From Candidatus Palauibacter scopulicola (GTDB lineage Bacteria; Gemmatimonadota; Gemmatimonadetes; Palauibacterales; Palauibacteraceae): a stretch of 37,648 bases of DNA. Each line of letters starts with the position of its first letter. Position 1 is the first letter of the stretch. Where the stretch lies: positions 1 to 37,648 of the forward strand of contig NZ_CANPWG010000049.1 in NCBI RefSeq assembly GCF_947581915.1, given 5' to 3'. Below are positions 31,143 through 37,648 of this stretch, piece by piece. The notes beneath the pieces were generated by a model, which was not told the origin of the DNA, made no database searches, and worked only from the letters and a program-made list of their open reading frames with translations. The position numbers were made by a program, and so were the translations under genes.

Positions 31143-32026
31143 TGGGGCTCGCCGCCTGGTTCAGCACGTTCTGCGGTAACATACAGGTCAGGAACGGAGC
31201 GACGATCTCCAGCCGATACAAGAGTATCACCCGACGGCTGAATACCGACTTCTGGACAACGACATCGGACACCGCGCATAGCCTCCAGGTCGGCTCGTAC
31301 GGCCGCAATACAGCCATTCATGGTACGAGCGACGTGGACATGATCTTCCAGTTGCCCTACTCGGTCTACCAGCAGTACGACAGCCACGTCGGCAATGGCC
31401 AATCCGCGCTGCTGCAAGCCGTCCGCGCGTCGGTCAGAAAGACCTACCCCGCTACGGACATCGGGGCGGACGGCCAAGTGATCGTGGTTTCCTTCGGGGA
31501 TTCCATCAGGTTCGATCTCGTTCCCGCCTTCACCAACAAGGACGGCAGCTACACCTACCCCGACTCGAACGGCGGCGGGAGCTGGAAGAAGACGAACCCG
31601 AGACCGGAGATCGAGGCTATTCGCACCCGCAACGATGCCTGCAATGGCAACCTGATCCCGCTGTGCCGAATGATGCGGGCTTGGAAGACCAAGATGGCCG
31701 TGCCCATCGGTGGCCTTCTCATTGACACGCTGGCGTATCAGTTCATCGGTTCGTGGAAGTACCGCGACAAGTCCTACCTCTACTACGACTGGATGTGCCG
31801 CGACTTCTTCGATTTCGTGGCCCGCCAGGACAAAGAACAGCAGTATTGGAAGGCCCCCGGGAGCGGCCAACGGGTGTACGGCCCCAAAGGTCAGTTCCAG
31901 TACAAGGCAAGACGCGGCTACAACCTGGCATGCGAGGCCATCGAGCACGAGACGGCCGATCCGAAGCGGGAGTGGTCGGCGAAACAGAAGTGGAGGGAGA
32001 TCTTTGGCACCTCATTCCCGAGCTGA
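31142..32026 (+). CDS. CD-NTase / SMODS nucleotidyltransferase (CBASS-like)
   Basis: A 294-aa nucleotidyltransferase of the cGAS/DncV-like group. The polymerase-beta fold active site is complete: the G51-S52 motif (QVGSYGRNTAI), D64-x-D66 (SDVDMIF) and the third Asp D125 (IRFDLVPAF). The C-terminal helical domain includes LCRMMRAWKTKM and GGLLIDTLAYQFI. In CBASS, such enzymes sense infection and make cyclic di- or trinucleotides that activate an effector. Here the effector candidate is the SLATT protein encoded 7 bp downstream. The ATG overlaps the previous stop. No Cap2/Cap3 or HORMA/TRIP13 genes are visible, as in the simplest CBASS operons. The nucleotide product cannot be predicted. Confidence 0.93.
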   Translation: MGLAAWFSTFCGNIQVRNGATISSRYKSITRRLNTDFWTTTSDTAHSLQVGSYGRNTAIHGTSDVDMIFQLPYSVYQQYDSHVGNGQSALLQAVRASVRKTYPATDIGADGQVIVVSFGDSIRFDLVPAFTNKDGSYTYPDSNGGGSWKKTNPRPEIEAIRTRNDACNGNLIPLCRMMRAWKTKMAVPIGGLLIDTLAYQFIGSWKYRDKSYLYYDWMCRDFFDFVARQDKEQQYWKAPGSGQRVYGPKGQFQYKARRGYNLACEAIEHETADPKREWSAKQKWREIFGTSFPS

Positions 32027-32033
32027 AACGCCC

Positions 32034-32696
32034 ATGGATTCCAGAGACTACATCGAAGCGCAACTGCGCGACTGCTATGGGCGCGTCGTCTATTCCCACA
32101 AGGCGCATGAGAAGTGCGCGGACCTCCTTCTGACGAGGCTGTCCAGGATCAAGCTCGCGCAGATCATTCTCGCGTCCGTGACGACGGGGAGCTTCATTTC
32201 CGCGTTCTTCGGAACCGGGGATGTCGGCACGGCCGTCGGTCTCGTCGTTTCTGCGACGCTCGTCGCGTTGAATACATACACCAAGGACTACGACCTCGGT
32301 AGGCTCGCGCAGAAGCACCGCCAGTCCGGAGCGGAGCTATGGCTCATCCGCGAGGAATACCTATCGCTCATCACAGATCTGCGAGTTGGGGATGAGTCCG
32401 TCGAGAACATTCGATTGCGGCGCGACGCGCTTCTCGAGCAATTGCACGCCGTCTACGCCGGAGCACCCAGTACGACGGTTCGAGCGTATACGGAGGCTCA
32501 AAAGGCGCTGCAACAGTTGGAGGAGTTGACCTTCTCCGACGACGAGATCGACAAGCTGCTGCCCCCTCGGCTGAGGAGCACTACCGCGCGGCCTGATGGC
32601 AGCGACCAGCCCAAGGCTAGCGTGAATCGCGACGAGGCAGGACGAGCGCACGAGGGGAATGGCAGCGCTCTCCACATTGACCAGGAGACCAAGTAA
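32034..32696 (+). CDS. SLATT-domain two-TM effector
   Basis: A 220-aa protein starting at ATG 32034. An amphipathic N-terminal helix region (MDSRDYIEAQLRDCYGRVVYSHKAHEKCADLLLTRL) precedes two membrane helices (about 40-60, AQIILASVTTGSFISAFFG, and 63-82, VGTAVGLVVSATLVALNTY). A long helix with YDLGRLAQKHRQSGAELWLIREEYLSLITDL then completes the SLATT signature. SLATT proteins are thought to be membrane-perturbing or pore-forming effectors activated by nucleotides made by SMODS enzymes, causing abortive death of infected cells. The C-terminal 45 residues are a disordered polar tail. The next gene starts directly after its stop. Confidence 0.92.
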   Translation: MDSRDYIEAQLRDCYGRVVYSHKAHEKCADLLLTRLSRIKLAQIILASVTTGSFISAFFGTGDVGTAVGLVVSATLVALNTYTKDYDLGRLAQKHRQSGAELWLIREEYLSLITDLRVGDESVENIRLRRDALLEQLHAVYAGAPSTTVRAYTEAQKALQQLEELTFSDDEIDKLLPPRLRSTTARPDGSDQPKASVNRDEAGRAHEGNGSALHIDQETK

Positions 32697-33530
32697 GTGA
32701 GGCAAGGGAGAACACGGAGCTGCGGAGACAGGTGGGATGAGCACTACCGGGGTACCAAGTACCACTGCAAGCCTGATGGCGAGTTCTGGTGGGGGCTTCC
32801 TGACCGCCAAAACATGGCGACCGTGAGGGTCGCGGCCACCGGTGGATTCCAGGAGGTCGCCGACGCCTACCTCTCGCTCAGGCCCGAGGGCGGGAGTCTC
32901 CGCATTACCGAGACCGGCGTCGTCCTTACCAGAATGCCGACCGACACCTGGGAGGCCGTGTATGTCGCCGACTATGATGTCCCCTTGGAGTTCGCCTCCG
33001 TGGACGTCCTGGGCAGCGGCGTCCCGCCCCTCGGGCTGTGGCCGTCCTTCTACGACGGTGCCCGGTACTCCTACAAGGGGGGTCGCCTTTGGTGGAAGAA
33101 CTCCGCCGATGGCGTGTGGCAGAAGACCCGGGAGACGTTGCCGGCTGAGATCGAAGCTCGCTTCCGAAAAGTGAAGCCCGACGGGGGCTCCATACGAGTC
33201 ACAGAGAACGGCAAGGTGCTCGCTCTCATTGAGCCACAACCGTTGCCCGCGGGGATGAAGGACCAGTACGAGGCGCTCACGGACCTCCAGAAGCGCCTCA
33301 TCGAAGTGAAGATGCGCAACGTCGCACTGCTGCCCGTGTTCCTCGGTGAGTACTCGGGCGGATTCACGCTACATGAAGCAATCGATCTCTCCGCCCCGCT
33401 CACCCCAGGCGAGGAAGCCGACCTCATGGCCTTCCTGTCGCAGTACGGAGAGGCGATTGAGGACAATGCGCCGGCACCGTTCGATCCGCTCGCGGAGCAC
33501 GAAGACGCCCTGGATCGGGAGGACAACTGA
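32697..33530 (+). CDS. Unrecognised protein A with two copies of a repeated module
   Basis: A 277-aa protein whose GTG directly abuts the SLATT stop; AGGAG lies 10 bp upstream. Module copy 1 (about 17-100): YRGTKYHCKPDGEFWW...VADAYLSLRPEGGSLRITETGVVLTRMP...YVADYDVPLEF. Copy 2 (about 119-218): YDGARYSYKGGRLWW...GGSIRVTENGKVLALIE...VFLGEYSGGF. Shared elements are YxGxxY...GxxWW and GGS(L/I)R(I/V)TExGxV. Similar copies occur in the next gene and at the helicase C-terminus. The C-terminal 50 residues are acidic. The module is beta-rich and reads like a binding domain; no catalytic motif is seen. Its stop overlaps the next ATG (TGATG). Confidence 0.85.
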   Translation: MRQGRTRSCGDRWDEHYRGTKYHCKPDGEFWWGLPDRQNMATVRVAATGGFQEVADAYLSLRPEGGSLRITETGVVLTRMPTDTWEAVYVADYDVPLEFASVDVLGSGVPPLGLWPSFYDGARYSYKGGRLWWKNSADGVWQKTRETLPAEIEARFRKVKPDGGSIRVTENGKVLALIEPQPLPAGMKDQYEALTDLQKRLIEVKMRNVALLPVFLGEYSGGFTLHEAIDLSAPLTPGEEADLMAFLSQYGEAIEDNAPAPFDPLAEHEDALDREDN

Positions 33531-34348
33531 TGAGACTCCGTTCGATCAACGTGCAGGGCGCCAACGGCGAAACCCGATCCGTTCGTCCAGGTGAACCGTG
33601 GCCCGCCCCGTACCGCGGCAGTCGGTACAAAGTACGCCGCGGCGGGGGACTAACGTACGTGGGCTGGTACCGTGATCCTCTGAGCGTCCGGGCCGAACCA
33701 TATCCACGGCAGCTGGCCGATACTGTTCGCGCGGTCAAGGGAGGCAACGGTTCGTTCCGGGTTACCCCACACGGGGCAGTGATTACCAAGGTGCTGAGGG
33801 GCGGTGGCACCTGGTGGGAGCCCCGGTACGTGGGAATCTACGAAGACGACCTTGTGTTCCCCGGCATCGACAACGCACCGGCAACGCTGACTCGGGGCAT
33901 GTACTGGCCCGGCCTCCCCTTCATGCACGGTGAGTATTGGCGTGTCTCCCCCAACACCCAGTTGCGGAACCGCCTCGAATGGAAGTCGCGTGGTCACGTC
34001 TTCTCCTCAACGCGCGGATATCCAGACCTGGTCTCAGCCTGTCTGGACCTGCGGCCGGGGGGAGGCCGGATCTACATCACTGAATCCGGCTGCGTGTGGA
34101 TGAACGTGCCTGACGGTGACCTCAACCCGGACCATCGGACCCAGTTTCGACGTCTTCAGCGATCGCAACTCGAGGACCTTAAGGAAGCCCGGGCGTCCGC
34201 CACGCTGCGACTGCTCCGGGAGCGCATTGAAGCAACCAAGGGTTGTCGTCCCCTGTACGTAGGGCGGCTCTCCGAGTTCGACCACGGCGAACCTCCCTGG
34301 ACGGCATTCGAGTCGTCTCCACCAGAAGACGATGGAAAAGAGGCGTAG
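33530..34348 (+). CDS. Unrecognised protein B with two copies of the same module
   Basis: A 272-aa protein, ATG overlapping the previous stop by one base. Copy 1 (about 28-112): YRGSRYKVRRGGGLTYVGWY...ADTVRAVKGGNGSFRVTPHGAVITKV...RYVGIYEDDLVFPG. Copy 2 (about 131-255): HGEYWRVS...YPDLVSACLDLRPGGGRIYITESGCVWMNVP, a helical insert, then PLYVGRL. It is clearly related to protein A: SLRPEGGSLRITETGVV in A lines up with DLRPGGGRIYITESGCV here. No catalytic motif, membrane segment or signal peptide is seen. The helicase follows 3 bp later, so stoichiometric production with A and the helicase is expected. Confidence 0.85.
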   Translation: MRLRSINVQGANGETRSVRPGEPWPAPYRGSRYKVRRGGGLTYVGWYRDPLSVRAEPYPRQLADTVRAVKGGNGSFRVTPHGAVITKVLRGGGTWWEPRYVGIYEDDLVFPGIDNAPATLTRGMYWPGLPFMHGEYWRVSPNTQLRNRLEWKSRGHVFSSTRGYPDLVSACLDLRPGGGRIYITESGCVWMNVPDGDLNPDHRTQFRRLQRSQLEDLKEARASATLRLLRERIEATKGCRPLYVGRLSEFDHGEPPWTAFESSPPEDDGKEA

Positions 34349-34351
34349 AGG

Positions 34352-37252
34352 GTGTCCCGCGGAGTCAGACTTCCGACGCTCTACCCCATGCCGCGCAACA
34401 GGGCACAGTACTGGGTGTGTTATCAGGCCTCTCTGGCTGAGCCCACGGTGGAGGAATGCAGGAAGTTGGTCCGCGAAGAACTGATCCGTGAGGACGGCCG
34501 GCCCTACGGTGAGGGGATGGTCGCCGGACTCGTTTCCAACCTTGCAGGGATCGGATTCCTGCGGCGTTCCGGGCGCCGGATTCTGCCGCCCGACCGCTTC
34601 CCCTTCGGACGGTTTTCGTGGGATGGAACGTGGGACGGCTCGCCCGACGGTTTCGAAGAGTACGTTGACAAGACGATCCTCAAGTGGTGCTGGTGGTGGC
34701 CAGATGGCCTTCAGCTTGCCTACGACCTGCTGTCTGCCCTCGATAACTCCGAAACTGGCCTGGGCGTAACGCAACTCTGGGACCGTTTGAGGATCGATCC
34801 GGCCGGCGGAACCGGTCGGTACGACGGTGGCGATCGACATGGAGCGCGGACCGTCTCAGAAACGCTTCGGGTCATGGAGTTTGCAGGTTGGGTCGAACTC
34901 CAAGGCAGAAAACGAGTCGTCACAGCGCGTGGACGGCGGCGTCGGCCCAGTCTGAGGAAACGCGATACCTATCACCGGATCGAGCGCATCCTCGCCACGA
35001 TCGATCCCTTTTCCACCGACATACTCGACCAATCGCAGTGGATCGATCTGACGAAACTCTTCATGTGGCGGGAGAGTGGTGGCAAGGGAAGACGGACCCC
35101 GATCCGAGAGACTCGCGACCAGCTCTTCACGAACCGCTACTCGAGGACCCTGAAGTCTGAGATCCGCAGTGAAATTGACCGCAGCCAGCGCACCTTGTCC
35201 GACCTGAGGTCCGAGATCGCCGACTACGACGCTTCGCTCGGACACCGGGTCGAGAACGTCCGTAACGCGGCGAAGCTCGTCCGAATACGAGACCACCTCG
35301 CCGAAGGGAAGGTGGAACAGGCGGAATTGAGTCTGGACTCCTCGGGGGCAGGCCTGTCAGGTCGGGCCCTTCGCGAACTGAAGCACCCCGGATCCGACTA
35401 CTCGCTCGCTCCGTCTCTGGCGCCCTACCGTTGGCAGTCGGAAGCGCTCCGCTGCTGGAGCGACGCTGGAGGTCGAGGCGTTCTCCAAGTCGTTACGGGA
35501 GCGGGAAAGACCTTTCTGGCGCTTCTGGCCATCGAGCGGCTGCTCGAGTCGCACCCCGAACTCCGCGTGAGCGTCCTCGTGCCCACCAAGGTACTCATGT
35601 ACCAGTGGGTCATGGAGCTTGTCCGCTTACTGGGTGTCCCGCCGGATGACGTCGGGCTCCGTGGAGATGGGCACAAGGACGGGTTTGTTGAAGGCCGGAG
35701 AATCGTCGTAAACATCATCAACTCGGCGATCCTCGATGACCAGCTCAAGAAAGACGCAGCGAGCCTGCCCCCGAACACGCCTCACCTCCTGATTGCGGAT
35801 GAATGCCATCGATACCGTGGCCGAGCATTCCGTCGGGCCTTCGGCGCACGCTACGATTTCAGCATGGGACTCTCTGCCACGCTGGGGGACTCCTCCCGGG
35901 CGAACAGCGGGGAGGGCTCTGAGGAGTCCGATGACCCGCTGTTGTCGGAGCTAGGGTCCCTGGTCTACGAATACACGTACCAGCAGGCAAGATCCGACGG
36001 TGTCGTCCAACCCTTCGAAGTCTACTACGTGGGCGTCGAACTCAGCACTTCAGAGCGTACTCAATACGAGGCGTACAGCAAGCGTATTCGGACCGCCTTG
36101 CAGAAGATTCGCCAACGGTACGGGCCGCGAATCGACGCGATGCCAGGACCGTTTTACGCACGTCTCCACACGATCCTGCATGGCGACGAGAGACCGGATC
36201 CCGCCATCCCCAAGTACTTCGAGGCCGTCCGGGAGAGGAAGGAGCTCGTCTATCGGGCGCGGAACAGGAAGTGGGCCTATCTGGATATCGTCGCGAAACA
36301 CGCGGTCCGCAGTGACGGCCAGGAAGACCGCATCATCGTTTTCGACGAACGCATCGAGAACGTTCAAGAGGTCGTTGCGCCGATGGATCGACGGAAGGCC
36401 CGTCAGCTCGGCCCGGTGGAACGAGCCATCAACAATCAACTTGCAGAGCTGCTGTGGAATCGGGCATTTCGCGCGGTCATGTATCACTCGGGGCGATCGA
36501 AGCCCCTGTGGAACGAGATCTCGATGGAGTTCTTTCGGGAGGGCTGGGCAAACGTGATGCTCTCCGTGAAGGCCCTGGTGGAAGGTGTCGATGTTCCGGC
36601 CGCCAATGTGGGGATCATTCGGGCCTCTTCCAGTTCCGTTCGCCAACGCATCCAGACGACCGGCCGGATCCTCCGACGGGCGGCTGGCAAGAATAGCGCA
36701 GCCAAGCTCTACGTCATTTTCGTAAGGGACACGACGGACGAGCGAATCTTCCACGGTACCGATTGGGCGGAGCAATTGGGATCCAGCCAGATTCGCTGGA
36801 TTCACTGGTTCCCACCGACAGAGCTAGGGTCGCCCGGAGGCGATTGGCGCGAGGGGCAACCTCCGGACCTTGAATCAGGGTGGGAAGAGGAGACTCTCCC
36901 CGAATTCGAGGTCGACGACCTCACGCCTGGTGATCCGTATCCGGGCGCCTATGCGGGCAGGGAATACCATGTGGACGCATCGGCCAGACCTTTCAAGAAC
37001 ACTCGGGACGGGCGCCGGCGAATAACCAACGTCGATGTCGCGACGGCGGCTGCCCTGGTCTTCCAGCTCAAGCGCGGAGGGAAATTCGTAGTCACGCCCG
37101 AGAACCACATGATCACGCGGGTGGGGAGGGATCTGGTGTTCCTGGGGGTCCTAGACGGCGAACCGCAGTTGGAGCCAACAAGGTCTTCAAGGGTCCCCCA
37201 CACCGGCAGCCCGCCGACTTTCGAAGAGCTATTCGGTAGGCGTGACGCCTAG
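34352..37252 (+). CDS. SF2 DECH-box helicase with C-terminal copy of the repeated module
   Basis: A 966-aa protein starting at GTG 34352. The N-terminal 250 residues contain winged-helix-like segments (YGEGMVAGLVSNLAGIGFLRRSG; TVSETLRVMEFAGWVELQGRKRVV) and a charged helical linker. The SF2 motor has motif I VTGAGKT (about 377-384), DECH (about 482-486), GLSATL motif III, and motif VI QTTGRILRRAAGK (about 767-779). All core residues are present, so it is a likely ATP-driven translocase on nucleic acid. The C-terminus (about 867-938: YAGREYHVDASARPF...VATAAALVFQLKRGGKFVVTPENHMITRV...LVFLGVLDGEP) repeats the module found in proteins A and B, which suggests that the three act together. Similar helicases serve in anti-phage systems such as Hachiman. 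Confidence 0.9.
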   Translation: MSRGVRLPTLYPMPRNRAQYWVCYQASLAEPTVEECRKLVREELIREDGRPYGEGMVAGLVSNLAGIGFLRRSGRRILPPDRFPFGRFSWDGTWDGSPDGFEEYVDKTILKWCWWWPDGLQLAYDLLSALDNSETGLGVTQLWDRLRIDPAGGTGRYDGGDRHGARTVSETLRVMEFAGWVELQGRKRVVTARGRRRRPSLRKRDTYHRIERILATIDPFSTDILDQSQWIDLTKLFMWRESGGKGRRTPIRETRDQLFTNRYSRTLKSEIRSEIDRSQRTLSDLRSEIADYDASLGHRVENVRNAAKLVRIRDHLAEGKVEQAELSLDSSGAGLSGRALRELKHPGSDYSLAPSLAPYRWQSEALRCWSDAGGRGVLQVVTGAGKTFLALLAIERLLESHPELRVSVLVPTKVLMYQWVMELVRLLGVPPDDVGLRGDGHKDGFVEGRRIVVNIINSAILDDQLKKDAASLPPNTPHLLIADECHRYRGRAFRRAFGARYDFSMGLSATLGDSSRANSGEGSEESDDPLLSELGSLVYEYTYQQARSDGVVQPFEVYYVGVELSTSERTQYEAYSKRIRTALQKIRQRYGPRIDAMPGPFYARLHTILHGDERPDPAIPKYFEAVRERKELVYRARNRKWAYLDIVAKHAVRSDGQEDRIIVFDERIENVQEVVAPMDRRKARQLGPVERAINNQLAELLWNRAFRAVMYHSGRSKPLWNEISMEFFREGWANVMLSVKALVEGVDVPAANVGIIRASSSSVRQRIQTTGRILRRAAGKNSAAKLYVIFVRDTTDERIFHGTDWAEQLGSSQIRWIHWFPPTELGSPGGDWREGQPPDLESGWEEETLPEFEVDDLTPGDPYPGAYAGREYHVDASARPFKNTRDGRRRITNVDVATAAALVFQLKRGGKFVVTPENHMITRVGRDLVFLGVLDGEPQLEPTRSSRVPHTGSPPTFEELFGRRDA

Positions 37253-37278
37253 GTAATCCTGACCACGGAGAGGAGACG

Positions 37279-37590
37279 ATGAGCGTCCAGCTAATCCGCC
37301 ATGCGATAAGGTGCAAACAACCCATTTCCGCAACCTATCTGGGCAAACGGCGGATCCTGTGTCCTCACGTGATTGGCACGAAGAACGGTGTTTGGAACGT
37401 CCTCAGCTACCAGTCTGGCGGAGGAAGCAGCAGCGGACTCAGCACCAACCAGGCGGACAATTGGAGATGTATGCGTGTGTTGGAGCTAAGCCGCGTGGCA
37501 TCGGCACCCCACCATGGATGGCAGACAGCCCCACGCGCAACACGCCCGCAAACATGTGTCGATGTCGTCGACACCGAGGTAGCCTACTAG
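37279..37590 (+). CDS. WYL-like small protein closing the operon
   Basis: A 103-aa protein, ATG behind GGAGAGGAG, 26 bp after the helicase. Residues 1-72 (LIRHAIRCKQPISATYLGKRRILCPHVIGTKNGVWNVLSYQSGGGSSSG...WRCMRVLELSRV) match the SH3-like beta-barrel of short WYL-type proteins, which bind nucleic acid or nucleotide ligands and often accompany defence genes. The last 30 residues are of poor quality, so the original end may be shifted. It could regulate the operon or bind a signal. The final 58 bases of the window show no gene. Confidence 0.7.
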   Translation: MSVQLIRHAIRCKQPISATYLGKRRILCPHVIGTKNGVWNVLSYQSGGGSSSGLSTNQADNWRCMRVLELSRVASAPHHGWQTAPRATRPQTCVDVVDTEVAY

Positions 37591-37648
37591 CTAGTTCTCG
37601 TCCGTAAATCGCTTCATGGCAGAGCTTTACCGGCGTGTTTTCACCAGT

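Noticed and set aside
1-37648. CRISPR array, tRNA or rRNA genes
   Set aside because: No regularly spaced direct repeats of CRISPR type, no cloverleaf with a CCA end and no rRNA signature were seen on either strand.

Overview
The window is GC-rich bacterial chromosome. Its gene content fits a Gemmatimonadota-like organism: a long secreted S9 peptidase with acidic inserts, a secreted protein that starts with a carboxypeptidase-regulatory-like domain, a lipoprotein combining Ig-like, leucine-rich and metzincin parts, DUF3667 and DUF4328 membrane proteins, and a lipoprotein ureohydrolase. This placement is inference from protein style; no rRNA or tRNA gene was seen.

Layout. 1-2751: a gene tail, a membrane protein with a His-rich C-terminal domain, a SAM methyltransferase, a FitA/FitB-type toxin-antitoxin pair with a palindrome on its own promoter, and a VapB-like micro-ORF. 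2768-12072: ordinary accessory metabolism (S9 peptidase, DUF3667, M20 peptidase, SDR, DUF4328, VOC protein, small membrane proteins, exported agmatinase-like protein). 12309-18861: the LRR/metzincin lipoprotein, a GAF-PAS-kinase-receiver-winged-helix sensor broken by a one-base insertion, and a secreted MORN-like protein. 19168-24447: a patchwork of foreign and decayed DNA holding a 780-aa orphan protein, a transposase remnant, a membrane protein, a NYN-domain gene that has lost its last acidic motif, a solitary HicB whose upstream partner is cut off by a repeat, and a shrunken pseudogene copy of the gene at 24584. 24584-26419: that intact parent gene.

26581-37590 is a defence island. It contains an Abi-like HEPN protein, an XRE-ImmA/IrrE regulator with HDxxH instead of HExxH, a divergently transcribed AAA+ ATPase with two or three small companions, and then a tightly packed operon. 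The operon order is: small helical ORF, CD-NTase (SMODS), SLATT two-TM effector, two unrecognised proteins, a large SF2 helicase, and a WYL-like small protein. Junctions are overlaps or gaps of 0-7 bases up to the helicase, then 26.

The most interesting observation is a module of about 75-125 residues that occurs five times in three consecutive genes: twice in each unrecognised protein and once at the helicase C-terminus. It links the helicase to the two proteins and, through the operon, to a CBASS-like nucleotide-signalling pair. I do not recognise this combination as a described defence system.
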